15,697 bases of DNA, taken from JANXLS01 sp038227045 (lineage in GTDB: Bacteria; Planctomycetota; SZUA-567; H5-PLA8). Each line of letters opens with the position of its first letter. Within the stretch, counting starts at the first letter, position 1. The notes under the pieces are model-generated. The model made no database searches, was not told where the DNA came from, and was given only the letters and a program-made list of their open reading frames with translations. Location of the stretch: the NCBI GenBank assembly GCA_038227045.1, contig JBBRQD010000123.1, positions 1 through 15,697 of the forward strand, written 5' to 3'. A program made the position numbers and the translations under genes. Positions 1 through 5,385 of this stretch are shown here, in pieces.

Positions 1-36
1 ATCCATCATTCTCTTCACCTGTCGATCTGTGACCAT
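1..36 (-). CDS. 5' end of IS21-family transposase (IstA-type), cut by window edge
   Basis: Reading the minus strand from an ATG at 36 gives MVTDRQVKRMMD before the window ends. This opening (M-V/I-T-D-x-Q-V-R/K-x-L/M-M) is the usual start of IS21-family IstA proteins, the DDE transposase that acts with the AAA+ helper IstB. A G-rich stretch resembling a ribosome binding site (about 42-49) lies just upstream. Only 12 codons are visible, so the catalytic domain cannot be checked. The position is telling: it points away from a primase gene that stops abruptly 80 bp away, as expected for an insertion. The assignment is from the N-terminal motif and context only. Confidence 0.55.
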   Translation of the reverse strand, partial: MVTDRQVKRMMD

Positions 37-110
37 TCCGCCCCCCTGATTTGCAGGGAAACAGATTGGCCGATCCCGCCTTAAAAAGCCGGGAATTCTA
101 CTTGCCGTCA
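1..110 (-). mobile_element. terminal part of a probable IS21-family insertion sequence
   Basis: Between the putative IstA start (36) and the broken primase lies a leader rich in short repeated TTCCC/CCCGG blocks, typical of IS21-family ends. IS21 elements usually begin with TG, and TGACGGCAAG read on the minus strand starts at 110, so I place the tip there. The exact boundary and the target duplication cannot be set, because the other end is outside the window. The bases 111-120 could belong either to the element or to the primase. Confidence 0.45.
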
Positions 111-117
111 GGGGGAA

Positions 118-384
118 TTATAATTGTCGTTCATCACACCACGCCGAGTACGTGGCGTGGTCGTCAAAATCGCGGCAATAGAGATTGCCGGATACCGGCC
201 CCAAAATGACCGCCTCCCCGGTAACGTCGCCACGAGCGAACCACGTTCGAAGCTGCGGTTCGCCTGCTCGCCGTGTCTGATAAGATGCCCATTTAACCAG
301 CGGCTTTTTGTCGCGGCCGATTGGTATGATGGACATGCCGCGCCGTGAATACTCCAGCGCGGCCGTTAAGAGAGCGGCGGTCAT
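118..384 (-). pseudogene. prim-pol (AEP) DNA primase, N-terminal fragment interrupted by an IS
   Basis: The 88 codons match the start of the bifunctional DNA primase/polymerase N-terminal family (PF09250-type): an 'AALEYSRRGMSIIPI' opening, the conserved K-K-P basic motif (residues 26-28), and an acidic 'CRDFDD' segment (about 71-76) that corresponds to the metal-binding DxD of archaeo-eukaryotic primases. Full proteins of this family run to several hundred residues and often continue into a D5/VirE helicase. Here the frame stops shortly after 'CDERQL', at the edge of an IS21-like sequence, so the gene is almost certainly disrupted. Its ATG overlaps the stop of the upstream DUF3102-type gene as ATGA, which implies translational coupling. 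In the intact element it would be the replication primase. The remainder should lie beyond the insertion, left of the window. Confidence 0.75.
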
Positions 385-1046
385 TGCGGCGCCTCTTCAA
401 TAGTTCGCAATAACCCGCCCAATGCGTCGGCATATTCTGCGGGTACGCCGAAGTTAGCGAGACAAAATTCGTTCCAACTCGAGTGCTCGGCTTGCCATAA
501 ATTTTTATCGCGAATTACGTTGAGAGCGCGCGCAGTTTTAATTGCGGCAGGTAGGTGCTTATCGATGCGGTCTTTCAATTCTTCCAGCCTTGAATGTGAA
601 TCGTCCGGATCTTTACGCCTGAATGCAAAATGTTTGTACTTGTCACAGGCCGCTTCAAAGCGCTGTGCCGGCGATAGGACCGGCGAATTCTCCGCATTTG
701 CAGGCGGTTCCACCAGTTTCCCGGCCGTCATCGGAGTAGAGAGCAAGCGATAAGCGGCGTTCAAACCGGCAACACTTGCCGTTTTGATTTCATCGCGCCG
801 GGTATGCAGCATCATATAGTTTCGCGCTGTGCGCTCGCTGAACGGAAGATTTTCGGCGATCCACGGCACAAACCGCCCGTGCTCTAACTCGGCTTTTTGT
901 TGAGTTAGAATCTCTCCGATACGCAAGCCGTTTTGCAGACTCCGCGCCATTGCGTTCTCGATTTGATTGTGCAAACTGACTATTTCGTCCTGGGGTGGAA
1001 GGGTGAGGACATTTTCAGCGTCCATACGCCCGCGATCTTTTTCCAT
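381..1046 (-). CDS. DUF3102-type putative DNA-binding protein, paralogue A
   Basis: A 221-residue protein of the DUF3102 type. Residues about 22-100 carry the family pattern: a helix with 'RIGEILTQQKAELEHG', then 'FVPWIAENLPFSERTARNYM', which reads like a helix-turn-helix. A C-terminal motif 'IRDKNLW...SWNEFC' resembles one found in many plasmid and phage proteins. Function in the family is unproven; a DNA-binding or replication-control role is inferred. I chose the ATG at 1046, not the in-frame ATG 36 bp upstream, because AAGGAG lies 7 nt before it and the upstream extension would be encoded inside a duplicated operator-like repeat. The stop overlaps the primase start (ATGA). It is about 64% identical (58 of 90 aligned residues, counted by eye) to the neighbouring paralogue over the N-terminal part, and has a longer middle section. 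Confidence 0.8.
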   Translation of the reverse strand: MEKDRGRMDAENVLTLPPQDEIVSLHNQIENAMARSLQNGLRIGEILTQQKAELEHGRFVPWIAENLPFSERTARNYMMLHTRRDEIKTASVAGLNAAYRLLSTPMTAGKLVEPPANAENSPVLSPAQRFEAACDKYKHFAFRRKDPDDSHSRLEELKDRIDKHLPAAIKTARALNVIRDKNLWQAEHSSWNEFCLANFGVPAEYADALGGLLRTIEEAPQ

Positions 1047-1064
1047 TGTGTTTCTCCTTTGATG

Positions 1065-1157
1065 CGTGCACGGTTTGTGCACTGGTTATGCGCATGATCT
1101 GCACTTCAATTTGGTTTCGATGATTGACGATTGCCGCTCGGCACAGCAATGACCGCG
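1065..1157. repeat. duplicated operator/small-gene tail, copy next to paralogue A
   Basis: This stretch matches 1812-1901 with scattered substitutions and a 3-nt length difference; the constant offset of 747 bp holds over most of it. It contains the end of a small gene (see 1833-2036) and the GTGCAC palindromes. It marks one repeat unit of the tandem duplication that produced the two DUF3102-type genes. Confidence 0.85.
1066..1095. promoter_or_regulatory. phased GTGCAC palindromes upstream of paralogue A
   Basis: Two GTGCAC palindromes (1066-1071 and 1077-1082) are spaced exactly 11 bp, about one helical turn. They are followed by ATGCGCAT (1088-1095). The array lies 20-50 bp upstream of the chosen start of paralogue A and is conserved upstream of paralogue B. 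This suggests an operator for a dimeric DNA-binding protein, possibly one of the element's own small regulators. No promoter could be assigned with confidence. Confidence 0.45.
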
Positions 1158-1169
1158 CGCGGCGGTCAT
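1086..1169 (-). pseudogene. 27-codon fusion ORF at the duplication junction
   Basis: Starting at the ATG that overlaps the stop of paralogue B (ATGA), the frame reads MTAA, the first residues of the primase, and then continues as ARGHCCAERQSSIIETKLK and CRSCA. The second part is the tail of the small gene at 1833-2036, in the same frame and ending at the equivalent TAA. It is therefore a scar of an unequal tandem duplication that joined a primase start to the interior of the small gene. Many differences from the parental tail are synonymous. A functional peptide is possible but not supported. Confidence 0.75.
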
Positions 1170-1178
1170 TGCTGTGCC
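1140..1178. repeat. perfect 17-bp inverted repeat at the duplication junction
   Basis: The arms 1140-1156 and 1162-1178 are perfectly complementary, with a 5-nt GCGCG loop. The hairpin covers the last codons and stop of paralogue B and the start of the fusion ORF. It lacks a following T-run on either strand, so it is not a standard intrinsic terminator, but it could attenuate transcription or block ribosomes between the two paralogues. Confidence 0.85.
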
Positions 1179-1723
1179 TCAGAGCACATCATTGCGATGT
1201 TGAAAAAGTTCGCGCCGCCTTGTTCAAAGTCGTTAATTAACTCGTCAAGAATCGCGGTCGGTAGTTGGATTTTTGCGATACAAAAGGCGTCCCAACTTGG
1301 ATAGCCTTCTGCCCATAGTTTGCAATCCCGAATTGTTTTTGCCGCGCCTATCCAGTCGCTTGCTGCACTCGCTATTTTCGCTTCACATACCGATAAGCGG
1401 TTTTCACTTTCGTTTTGGGGTTTGCCCGCCACCATTGGAGAGGAAAGCATTTGATAGGCGGCACTCAAATCGGAAACATTTGCCAATTTGAGTTCATCGC
1501 GCCGCGAGTGCAGCGTCATGTAATTACGGGCGGTTCGGTCGCTAAAAGGAAGATTCTCCTTCACCCACGGCAGGAATTGTCCGTGTTCAAGTTTGGCCTT
1601 TTGTTCCGTGAGAAGTTCGCCGATTCGGATTGCATTATCGAAACTGTGAGCAAGCGCCGTGGTAATTTCACTATGAAGCCGGACCACTTCGGCCTTGACA
1701 TTTACATCGGATTTCGCTAACAT
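1166..1723 (-). CDS. DUF3102-type putative DNA-binding protein, paralogue B
   Basis: A 185-residue paralogue of the next gene downstream. It has the same N-terminal domain: 'RIGELLTEQKAKLEHG' at about residues 33-48, 'FLPWVKENLPFSDRTARNYM' after it, and the C-terminal 'IRDCKLW...SWDAFC' motif. It lacks the extra middle segment of paralogue A. The ATG at 1723 is preceded by AAGGAGG at a 5-nt spacing, a near-ideal ribosome binding site. The last codons sit inside a perfect inverted repeat, so the C-terminal sequence may have been altered by that rearrangement. Its role is unknown; context (integrase, excisionase-like gene, primase) favours control of replication or excision. Confidence 0.8.
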   Translation of the reverse strand: MLAKSDVNVKAEVVRLHSEITTALAHSFDNAIRIGELLTEQKAKLEHGQFLPWVKENLPFSDRTARNYMTLHSRRDELKLANVSDLSAAYQMLSSPMVAGKPQNESENRLSVCEAKIASAASDWIGAAKTIRDCKLWAEGYPSWDAFCIAKIQLPTAILDELINDFEQGGANFFNIAMMCSEAQQ

Positions 1724-1741
1724 GCTGCCTCCTTAGTTTTG

Positions 1742-1786
1742 AAGCCTTATCCGTTACTTTTCGAGAGAGCGGATAGGGCTTTTTTA
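1742..1786 (+). terminator. terminator-like hairpin in the leader of paralogue B
   Basis: Arms 1742-1753 and 1770-1781 form a 12-bp stem with one G-U pair and a 16-nt loop. A run of six T residues follows on the plus strand, so the structure looks like an intrinsic terminator for plus-strand transcription, although no plus-strand gene precedes it. On the minus strand it lies directly before the ribosome binding site of paralogue B and could act as a 5' leader structure. Its counterpart is missing upstream of paralogue A. Confidence 0.5.
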
Positions 1787-1796
1787 TTGACTAGTG

Positions 1797-1841
1797 GCAC
1801 GACCACGTGGCCGTGCACGGTTTGTGCACTGGTTATGCGCA
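1797..1841. promoter_or_regulatory. palindromic operator cluster upstream of paralogue B
   Basis: A 20-bp near-perfect palindrome centred on CCACGTGG (1797-1816, one mismatched pair) runs into GTGCAC at 1813-1818 and 1824-1829, and TGCGCA at 1836-1841. The GTGCAC pair again has 11-bp spacing, as upstream of paralogue A. The dense dyad symmetry suggests a protein-binding region; the binding protein is unknown. Confidence 0.45.
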
Positions 1842-1901
1842 AGATCTGCGCTTGAGTTTGGATTCGATAATTGATGCTTGCCGCGCAGCGCCATGACCCC
1901 G
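1812..1901. repeat. parental copy of the duplicated operator/small-gene tail
   Basis: This is the counterpart of 1065-1157. Here it is in its native context as the 3' end of the small gene plus the region downstream of it, so this copy is likely the original arrangement. Confidence 0.85.
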
Positions 1902-2036
1902 GGCGGCATCCTCGGCCTGGGTCCGCTCCAGCGTCCAGCCATAGACAATGGCGTCACGCACCAAGCCGCGGTCGTGCGGGAATGTGGCGCGGATTGAATC
2001 GATTCGGGATTGTTCAACGACGGCGGGATCGTTCAC
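1833..2036 (-). CDS. small unknown protein (67 aa), GTG start
   Basis: The GTG at 2036 overlaps the TGA of the upstream HTH-like gene (GTGA), indicating coupled translation. The protein, 'VNDPAVVEQSRIDSIRATF...' and onward, is charged and probably helical, with 'RDAIVYGWTLERTQAED' in the middle. I recognise no domain with confidence. The phrase resembles short helical segments in some phage morphogenesis proteins, but that is weak. Support for this frame over the overlapping alternative (1784-2017) comes from the duplicated tail at 1086-1169, which keeps the same frame and stop and shows many third-position changes. Confidence 0.6.
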   Translation of the reverse strand: MNDPAVVEQSRIDSIRATFPHDRGLVRDAIVYGWTLERTQAEDAARGHGAARQASIIESKLKRRSCA

Positions 2037-2266
2037 GAGAGCACCGCCCCGTCAACTTGACCGCAAGGGCATTTGGCTGCATCCAGCGCTTTAATGACGC
2101 GATCAACAGCTTCAGCGTTCCACAAGAAGGCTGCCCCGCATTTTGAGCAAGGCACGCCAGTAGCAAATAGTAGGTGACGGGTGCGCTGCTCACTCAGAAA
2201 CAGCCGGGTGGCGATTTCTTTGGTTGAGTACCGGGCGCAAGGTGTTTTTGTGTTCGTCGTTTCCAT
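2033..2266 (-). CDS. HTH/excisionase-like small protein with Cys pairs
   Basis: A 77-residue protein from the ATG at 2266; a GTG at 2281 would add five residues, and neither start has a clear ribosome binding site. The core 'ARYSTKEIATRLFLSEQRTR' followed by 'HLLFATGVPC' and 'AFLWNAEAVDRVIKAL' follows the winged-helix pattern of MerR-like/excisionase proteins: HTH, wing with a hydrophobic W, then a C-terminal helix. Unusually, the wing carries CSKCG and the C-terminus carries CPCG, a C-x2-C ... C-x-C arrangement that could bind zinc. In this position, downstream of an integrase and an orphan gene, an excision-directionality or regulatory role is plausible. This is inference from the fold pattern and the context. 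Confidence 0.6.
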   Translation of the reverse strand: METTNTKTPCARYSTKEIATRLFLSEQRTRHLLFATGVPCSKCGAAFLWNAEAVDRVIKALDAAKCPCGQVDGAVLS

Positions 2267-2312
2267 GCCGTGATTAAACACCGGCGGGAACGTGTTGCGT
2301 ATTACGCAATTG

Positions 2313-3500
2313 TTACGAGTTTTTTACGCAAAATTTACGCTGGATCTTCGCTGATTCTTTCGGTTCTTTATGTAGCTCGATAATGCCGCGTTTTTTCGTA
2401 AACCACTTGTCAACATATGGCCTGTGTCCGTTGTTGATGGCATCTGCTAAAATGCGTGACGGGTGCCGCGTTTTTAACTTAATTTCTTCGTCTTGGTGCT
2501 CCGTCATGTGTTCTTGAATCGCCTTGCACCGCGCTTTATATCCCAACGCTTGCACCGCTTCGGCCAAAGCAATCAAAGACGGCGGCGCGTCCGGAGTGCG
2601 CCAACATGTAGTTTTGTTTAAAGAAGCTCGCGACGGCAAAACTTTATCCACAGGTGTTGTTTTCATAATCGACTGACGCAGCGATTCGATAAATGCTCTT
2701 CCTTTTTCTGTTACTGTTCTTACTATCATAGGATTATCTACCACACAATTCCTCTTATCTTCTATAAAGTTCATACGACGCACGTACTCATCTTTATTTT
2801 CCTCGCAGGATACTACCAAATCGTGTCGAAGGCAATAGTCTTGCGCGTGACAATAAATAGCAAAAATATCACGGCCGTCTTTTGACAAGTACTTTTTTTG
2901 AAAGGCACGATGTATATTATAGACTATTCTAGGCTCTTGATTCATGCCCCTTTTTTCTAGCCCGTCGAGTTGATTAATATAGAAGCAAGCCCATTCTTCC
3001 GATTCGGGATAACTTGGACATTTGCTATTATCCTGAGTGGTGCTATTGATCAGACATAGTTTAACTTTTGGCGGTTTACAACAAACTCTTAATATTAGAG
3101 TGCAGTCAGCAACTAAATTCGCTGCAACCTCATTTTTATAATCTCTATCTAACACTGCTATTTGCCTAGCTAATTCTTTCCAATCAATTCCAACCGCTTT
3201 CAATTCTGGAATATCATAGGATATAATATCTAGCGCATGTTCAGTATAACATTCCAATACTCTACGTAGTTCATAATACTCGTTTTCATCATAGTCCTCG
3301 TCTTCAATAGCCGATTCACATAGGTCTATATAATTTGTTATGCATGAAAGTATTAAGCAAAGAGGTTGAATAAGCTCTACAGTGTTCTTAAGGTTTACAT
3401 AGTGCGCAACCGACGCACGTATTCTCTGCTTGTAAGTAACCTTATGATCCAGATAACTTGGTTCCATAAATAGGTATAATTCTGATTTAAAATTTGTCAT
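2313..3500 (-). CDS. unknown AT-rich gene (395 aa), accessory cargo candidate
   Basis: A complete frame from ATG (3500) to TAA with no domain I recognise. It is strikingly AT-rich, with A/T-ending codons, unlike every neighbour. The protein is rich in Cys (17 by my count, not in obvious zinc-finger spacing). It has a hydrophobic helical stretch 'VELIQPLCLILSCI' near residues 41-54, an acidic patch 'EDEDYDENEYYE', and a basic C-terminal region around 'PYVDKWFTKKRG'. No signal peptide is apparent and no ribosome binding site is obvious. It sits between the integrase and the excisionase-like gene, a slot that often carries accessory or defence cargo in satellites and islands. That role is a guess from position and base composition only. 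A domain too divergent to see by eye is possible. Confidence 0.7.
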   Translation of the reverse strand: MTNFKSELYLFMEPSYLDHKVTYKQRIRASVAHYVNLKNTVELIQPLCLILSCITNYIDLCESAIEDEDYDENEYYELRRVLECYTEHALDIISYDIPELKAVGIDWKELARQIAVLDRDYKNEVAANLVADCTLILRVCCKPPKVKLCLINSTTQDNSKCPSYPESEEWACFYINQLDGLEKRGMNQEPRIVYNIHRAFQKKYLSKDGRDIFAIYCHAQDYCLRHDLVVSCEENKDEYVRRMNFIEDKRNCVVDNPMIVRTVTEKGRAFIESLRQSIMKTTPVDKVLPSRASLNKTTCWRTPDAPPSLIALAEAVQALGYKARCKAIQEHMTEHQDEEIKLKTRHPSRILADAINNGHRPYVDKWFTKKRGIIELHKEPKESAKIQRKFCVKNS

Positions 3501-3522
3501 TTTTGCGATGTTCCGTTCGCGT

Positions 3523-3555
3523 GTTCAAATTGAACCGTGCAGAAAGTAATTGAAC
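3523..3555. promoter_or_regulatory. palindrome in the leader of the AT-rich gene
   Basis: GTTCAA-A-TTGAAC (3523-3535) is a perfect 13-bp palindrome 23 bp upstream of the ATG at 3500, and a further TTGAAC half-site occurs at 3550-3555. This looks like an operator, possibly for a repressor of the cargo gene. The 140 bp between this gene and the integrase hold nothing else I can identify. Confidence 0.35.
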
Positions 3556-3640
3556 TGCTTACCTTATCGCCTGGCCGGGCTATCTGCACAAACAAAACTA
3601 ACTAAACCCTTTCTTTACGCAACTTATTTTCTGTACTTTG

Positions 3641-5194
3641 CTACCACTTGAACGGCCAGCGCACGCCGCCCTTACCCGGTGCGATGTAATGCCGCTCCGC
3701 AACGAGAGAGCTATTACCCATACAATTGGCTATCTCGCGTGATGTCCAGCCTGCATGACCAAGCGCCGTACCAAACGTGTGACGCCATTCGCTTGGGCCA
3801 AACGTCCAGACTTCGGCGGTCAATGTCTTGCCGATCTTGCTCCGCTTGGCTTTCTCGCGGCATTTGTGCCAAGCGTCTGCAAAGGTCGATATGCCGCTCC
3901 ACATGCCGACTTCCGATTTGACGTGCGGCCTGTGCGGATTGATGCCCACGGCTGAAGGAAATAGCCATTGTGACCGCGCGGCGTCTGATGTGCCGGATTT
4001 CTGTTCCTTCTTTCGACGCGCCACATGATTGGCGAGAATCCTTTTCAGTACGGTCTGTTCAATCGGTATTGAACGCTCGCGGCCCGTTTTAGTGCCGGTG
4101 ATCTTCCGTCCGCTTGACCGCGAAGTTACGCGGATTTGATTTTCGTCCAGATACACGTCATCAATCTTCATCCAAGCCTGCTCGCTCCACCGCGGGCCCG
4201 CCAGACACGCCACAGCACACCACGCATGCCAGTATTGGAACGGTTCCAACGCCGTGAAAAAGCCTTGCATGTCGGTCAATCGGCGGATTGCCAGGATGTT
4301 CTCGGGATTGCGTGAAACGCCAGAAAGTTTTCCGGTCCGGTCGAATGGGTTCTCAGATAAATCATACTTGCGGATCGCCCATGTGAAAAAACTGCTCAAA
4401 TATGCTGAGCATTTGCGCTTCATGACCTGCCCGATAGGTTGCGGCACTTTCTCGCCATCGGCAATAACTCGCGTCGTGGTAAGGTTCGTGAGCCAAGAAT
4501 CGATATGGCCCGCCTTGATCGTCGCCAGCGGAGTGCGATCGCCTGCCGGCAATGAGCGCAAAAAGGAATCGACAGAAGAAAAAGCGTGCACAACCGTCAC
4601 GCGCGCGCGGCCATCCGGATAGGCCTTTTTCCACTCCGCTACGGCATCGCATACCGTCACCTTGACGTGAACGTTATGCTTACGGCGCAATCGTTCCAAT
4701 TCATCGGCGGCCGATCGCCACGTCTTGGATTGAAGTTCAAGCTTCTGAAACTCGATTTGCAAATCGATGTAACGCCGCGATTCGTAACCGGCCAAAATCT
4801 GCTCGATCATTTCTTCAATTTCACTACGGGATAAATCGGCGGCTTCATCCAAAGCATTGATAATGCGTATGCGTAGCGTTGTAACATCGCTCTGGTCTAA
4901 TACTGGCGGCTGCGTTCGAACCTTTTTTACATTGTTGGCCGTGTCGGCCCCGAGAACGATTTGCACCGCCATGTCGAGATAGGCGGTTAACCGGTAATCT
5001 TTGCGGTCATTTAAAAGAGTCGGGTCTTTGGCTACGGCATCGAAAAGACGCTCAGCGTCGGCGCAATACGCATCGGCGGTGCCCTTGTCCTGTGTAGCCA
5101 GTCCAAGCGAAACAACTTTCATATCCTGCAACGGGTGCCGGAATTTGAGACAATACCCCGGACGGCCTACGATTGGTTTTGGAGTGAGTTTCAC
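3641..5194 (-). CDS. tyrosine recombinase (integrase) with atypical active site
   Basis: A 517-residue site-specific integrase. From the GTG at 5194 the catalytic elements are Arg335 in 'GPRWSEQAWMKIDDV', Lys369 in 'GTKTGRERSIPI', Arg471 in 'PSEWRHTFGTALGH', Asn494 in 'MGNSS', and the nucleophile Tyr503 in 'ERHYI'. Where most family members have His in the H-x-x-R box this protein has Ser468, and where they have His/Trp it has Asn494. The rest of the fold is intact, with an N-terminal SAM-like core-binding segment ('TVCDAVAEWKKAYPDG' onward, from about residue 178). I chose GTG 5194 because AAAAGGGG lies 6 nt upstream. A TTG at 5218 would add eight residues but has no such site. The gene starts about 120 bp from the 3' end of a tRNA-Leu, so that tRNA is the probable integration site. 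Confidence 0.9.
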   Translation of the reverse strand: MKLTPKPIVGRPGYCLKFRHPLQDMKVVSLGLATQDKGTADAYCADAERLFDAVAKDPTLLNDRKDYRLTAYLDMAVQIVLGADTANNVKKVRTQPPVLDQSDVTTLRIRIINALDEAADLSRSEIEEMIEQILAGYESRRYIDLQIEFQKLELQSKTWRSAADELERLRRKHNVHVKVTVCDAVAEWKKAYPDGRARVTVVHAFSSVDSFLRSLPAGDRTPLATIKAGHIDSWLTNLTTTRVIADGEKVPQPIGQVMKRKCSAYLSSFFTWAIRKYDLSENPFDRTGKLSGVSRNPENILAIRRLTDMQGFFTALEPFQYWHAWCAVACLAGPRWSEQAWMKIDDVYLDENQIRVTSRSSGRKITGTKTGRERSIPIEQTVLKRILANHVARRKKEQKSGTSDAARSQWLFPSAVGINPHRPHVKSEVGMWSGISTFADAWHKCREKAKRSKIGKTLTAEVWTFGPSEWRHTFGTALGHAGWTSREIANCMGNSSLVAERHYIAPGKGGVRWPFKW

Positions 5195-5217
5195 GCGATA
5201 CCCCTTTTGAACACCCA

Positions 5218-5246
5218 ATACAACTTTAGTTGTATCTCTGTTGTAT
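5218..5246. promoter_or_regulatory. three phased 7-bp half-sites in the integrase leader
   Basis: ATACAAC (5218-5224), GTTGTAT (5229-5235) and GTTGTAT (5240-5246) form a 7-bp inverted repeat with a 4-bp spacer plus a third half-site 11 bp further on. They lie just upstream of the ribosome binding site of the integrase. They could be an operator that silences the integrase, or arm-type binding sites near the attachment site. Confidence 0.4.
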
Positions 5247-5312
5247 CGAGTGTTTTAGCTATTTCAAGGGTCAATTCTGATATACTTCATAGGTAAAACT
5301 TCTGTTATCGTA

Positions 5313-5340
5313 TAGCCAGGATGGGAATCGAACCCACACT
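5313..5340. other. inferred attachment site at the tRNA 3' end
   Basis: Tyrosine integrases next to a tRNA usually recombine at its 3' half, leaving a direct repeat of the T arm and acceptor at the far end of the element. The integrase lies on the 3' side here, so this end should hold one attachment repeat. No second copy of the T-arm/acceptor sequence is visible in the window, so the partner would lie to the left. Confidence 0.35.
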
Positions 5341-5385
5341 TGGGGGATTTTAAGTCCCCTGCCTCTGCCGTTGGGCTACCTGGCC
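5313..5385 (-). tRNA. tRNA-Leu(UAA) with a short (class I) variable loop
   Basis: The 73-nt sequence folds into a cloverleaf: acceptor stem with G1-U72, D arm closed by GCC/GGC, anticodon stem GGGGA/TCCCC with loop CTTAAAA, 5-nt variable loop CAAGT, and T arm GTGGG-TTCGAAT-CCCAT. The anticodon (5350-5352) is UAA, which reads the Leu codon UUA. CCA is not encoded. Bacterial tRNA-Leu normally has a long variable arm, so this is an atypical or divergent gene; it may be borne by a mobile element. Its 3' end faces the integrase. Confidence 0.8.

Noticed and set aside
1046..1160. CRISPR-like or iteron array
   Set aside because: Only two or three short palindromes recur, without regular repeat-spacer units; a tandem duplication explains the larger repeats.
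1784..2017. Alternative 77-codon minus-strand frame over the small unknown gene
   Set aside because: The 1833-2036 frame is coupled to the upstream gene (GTGA) and its frame is preserved in the duplicated tail; this one is not.
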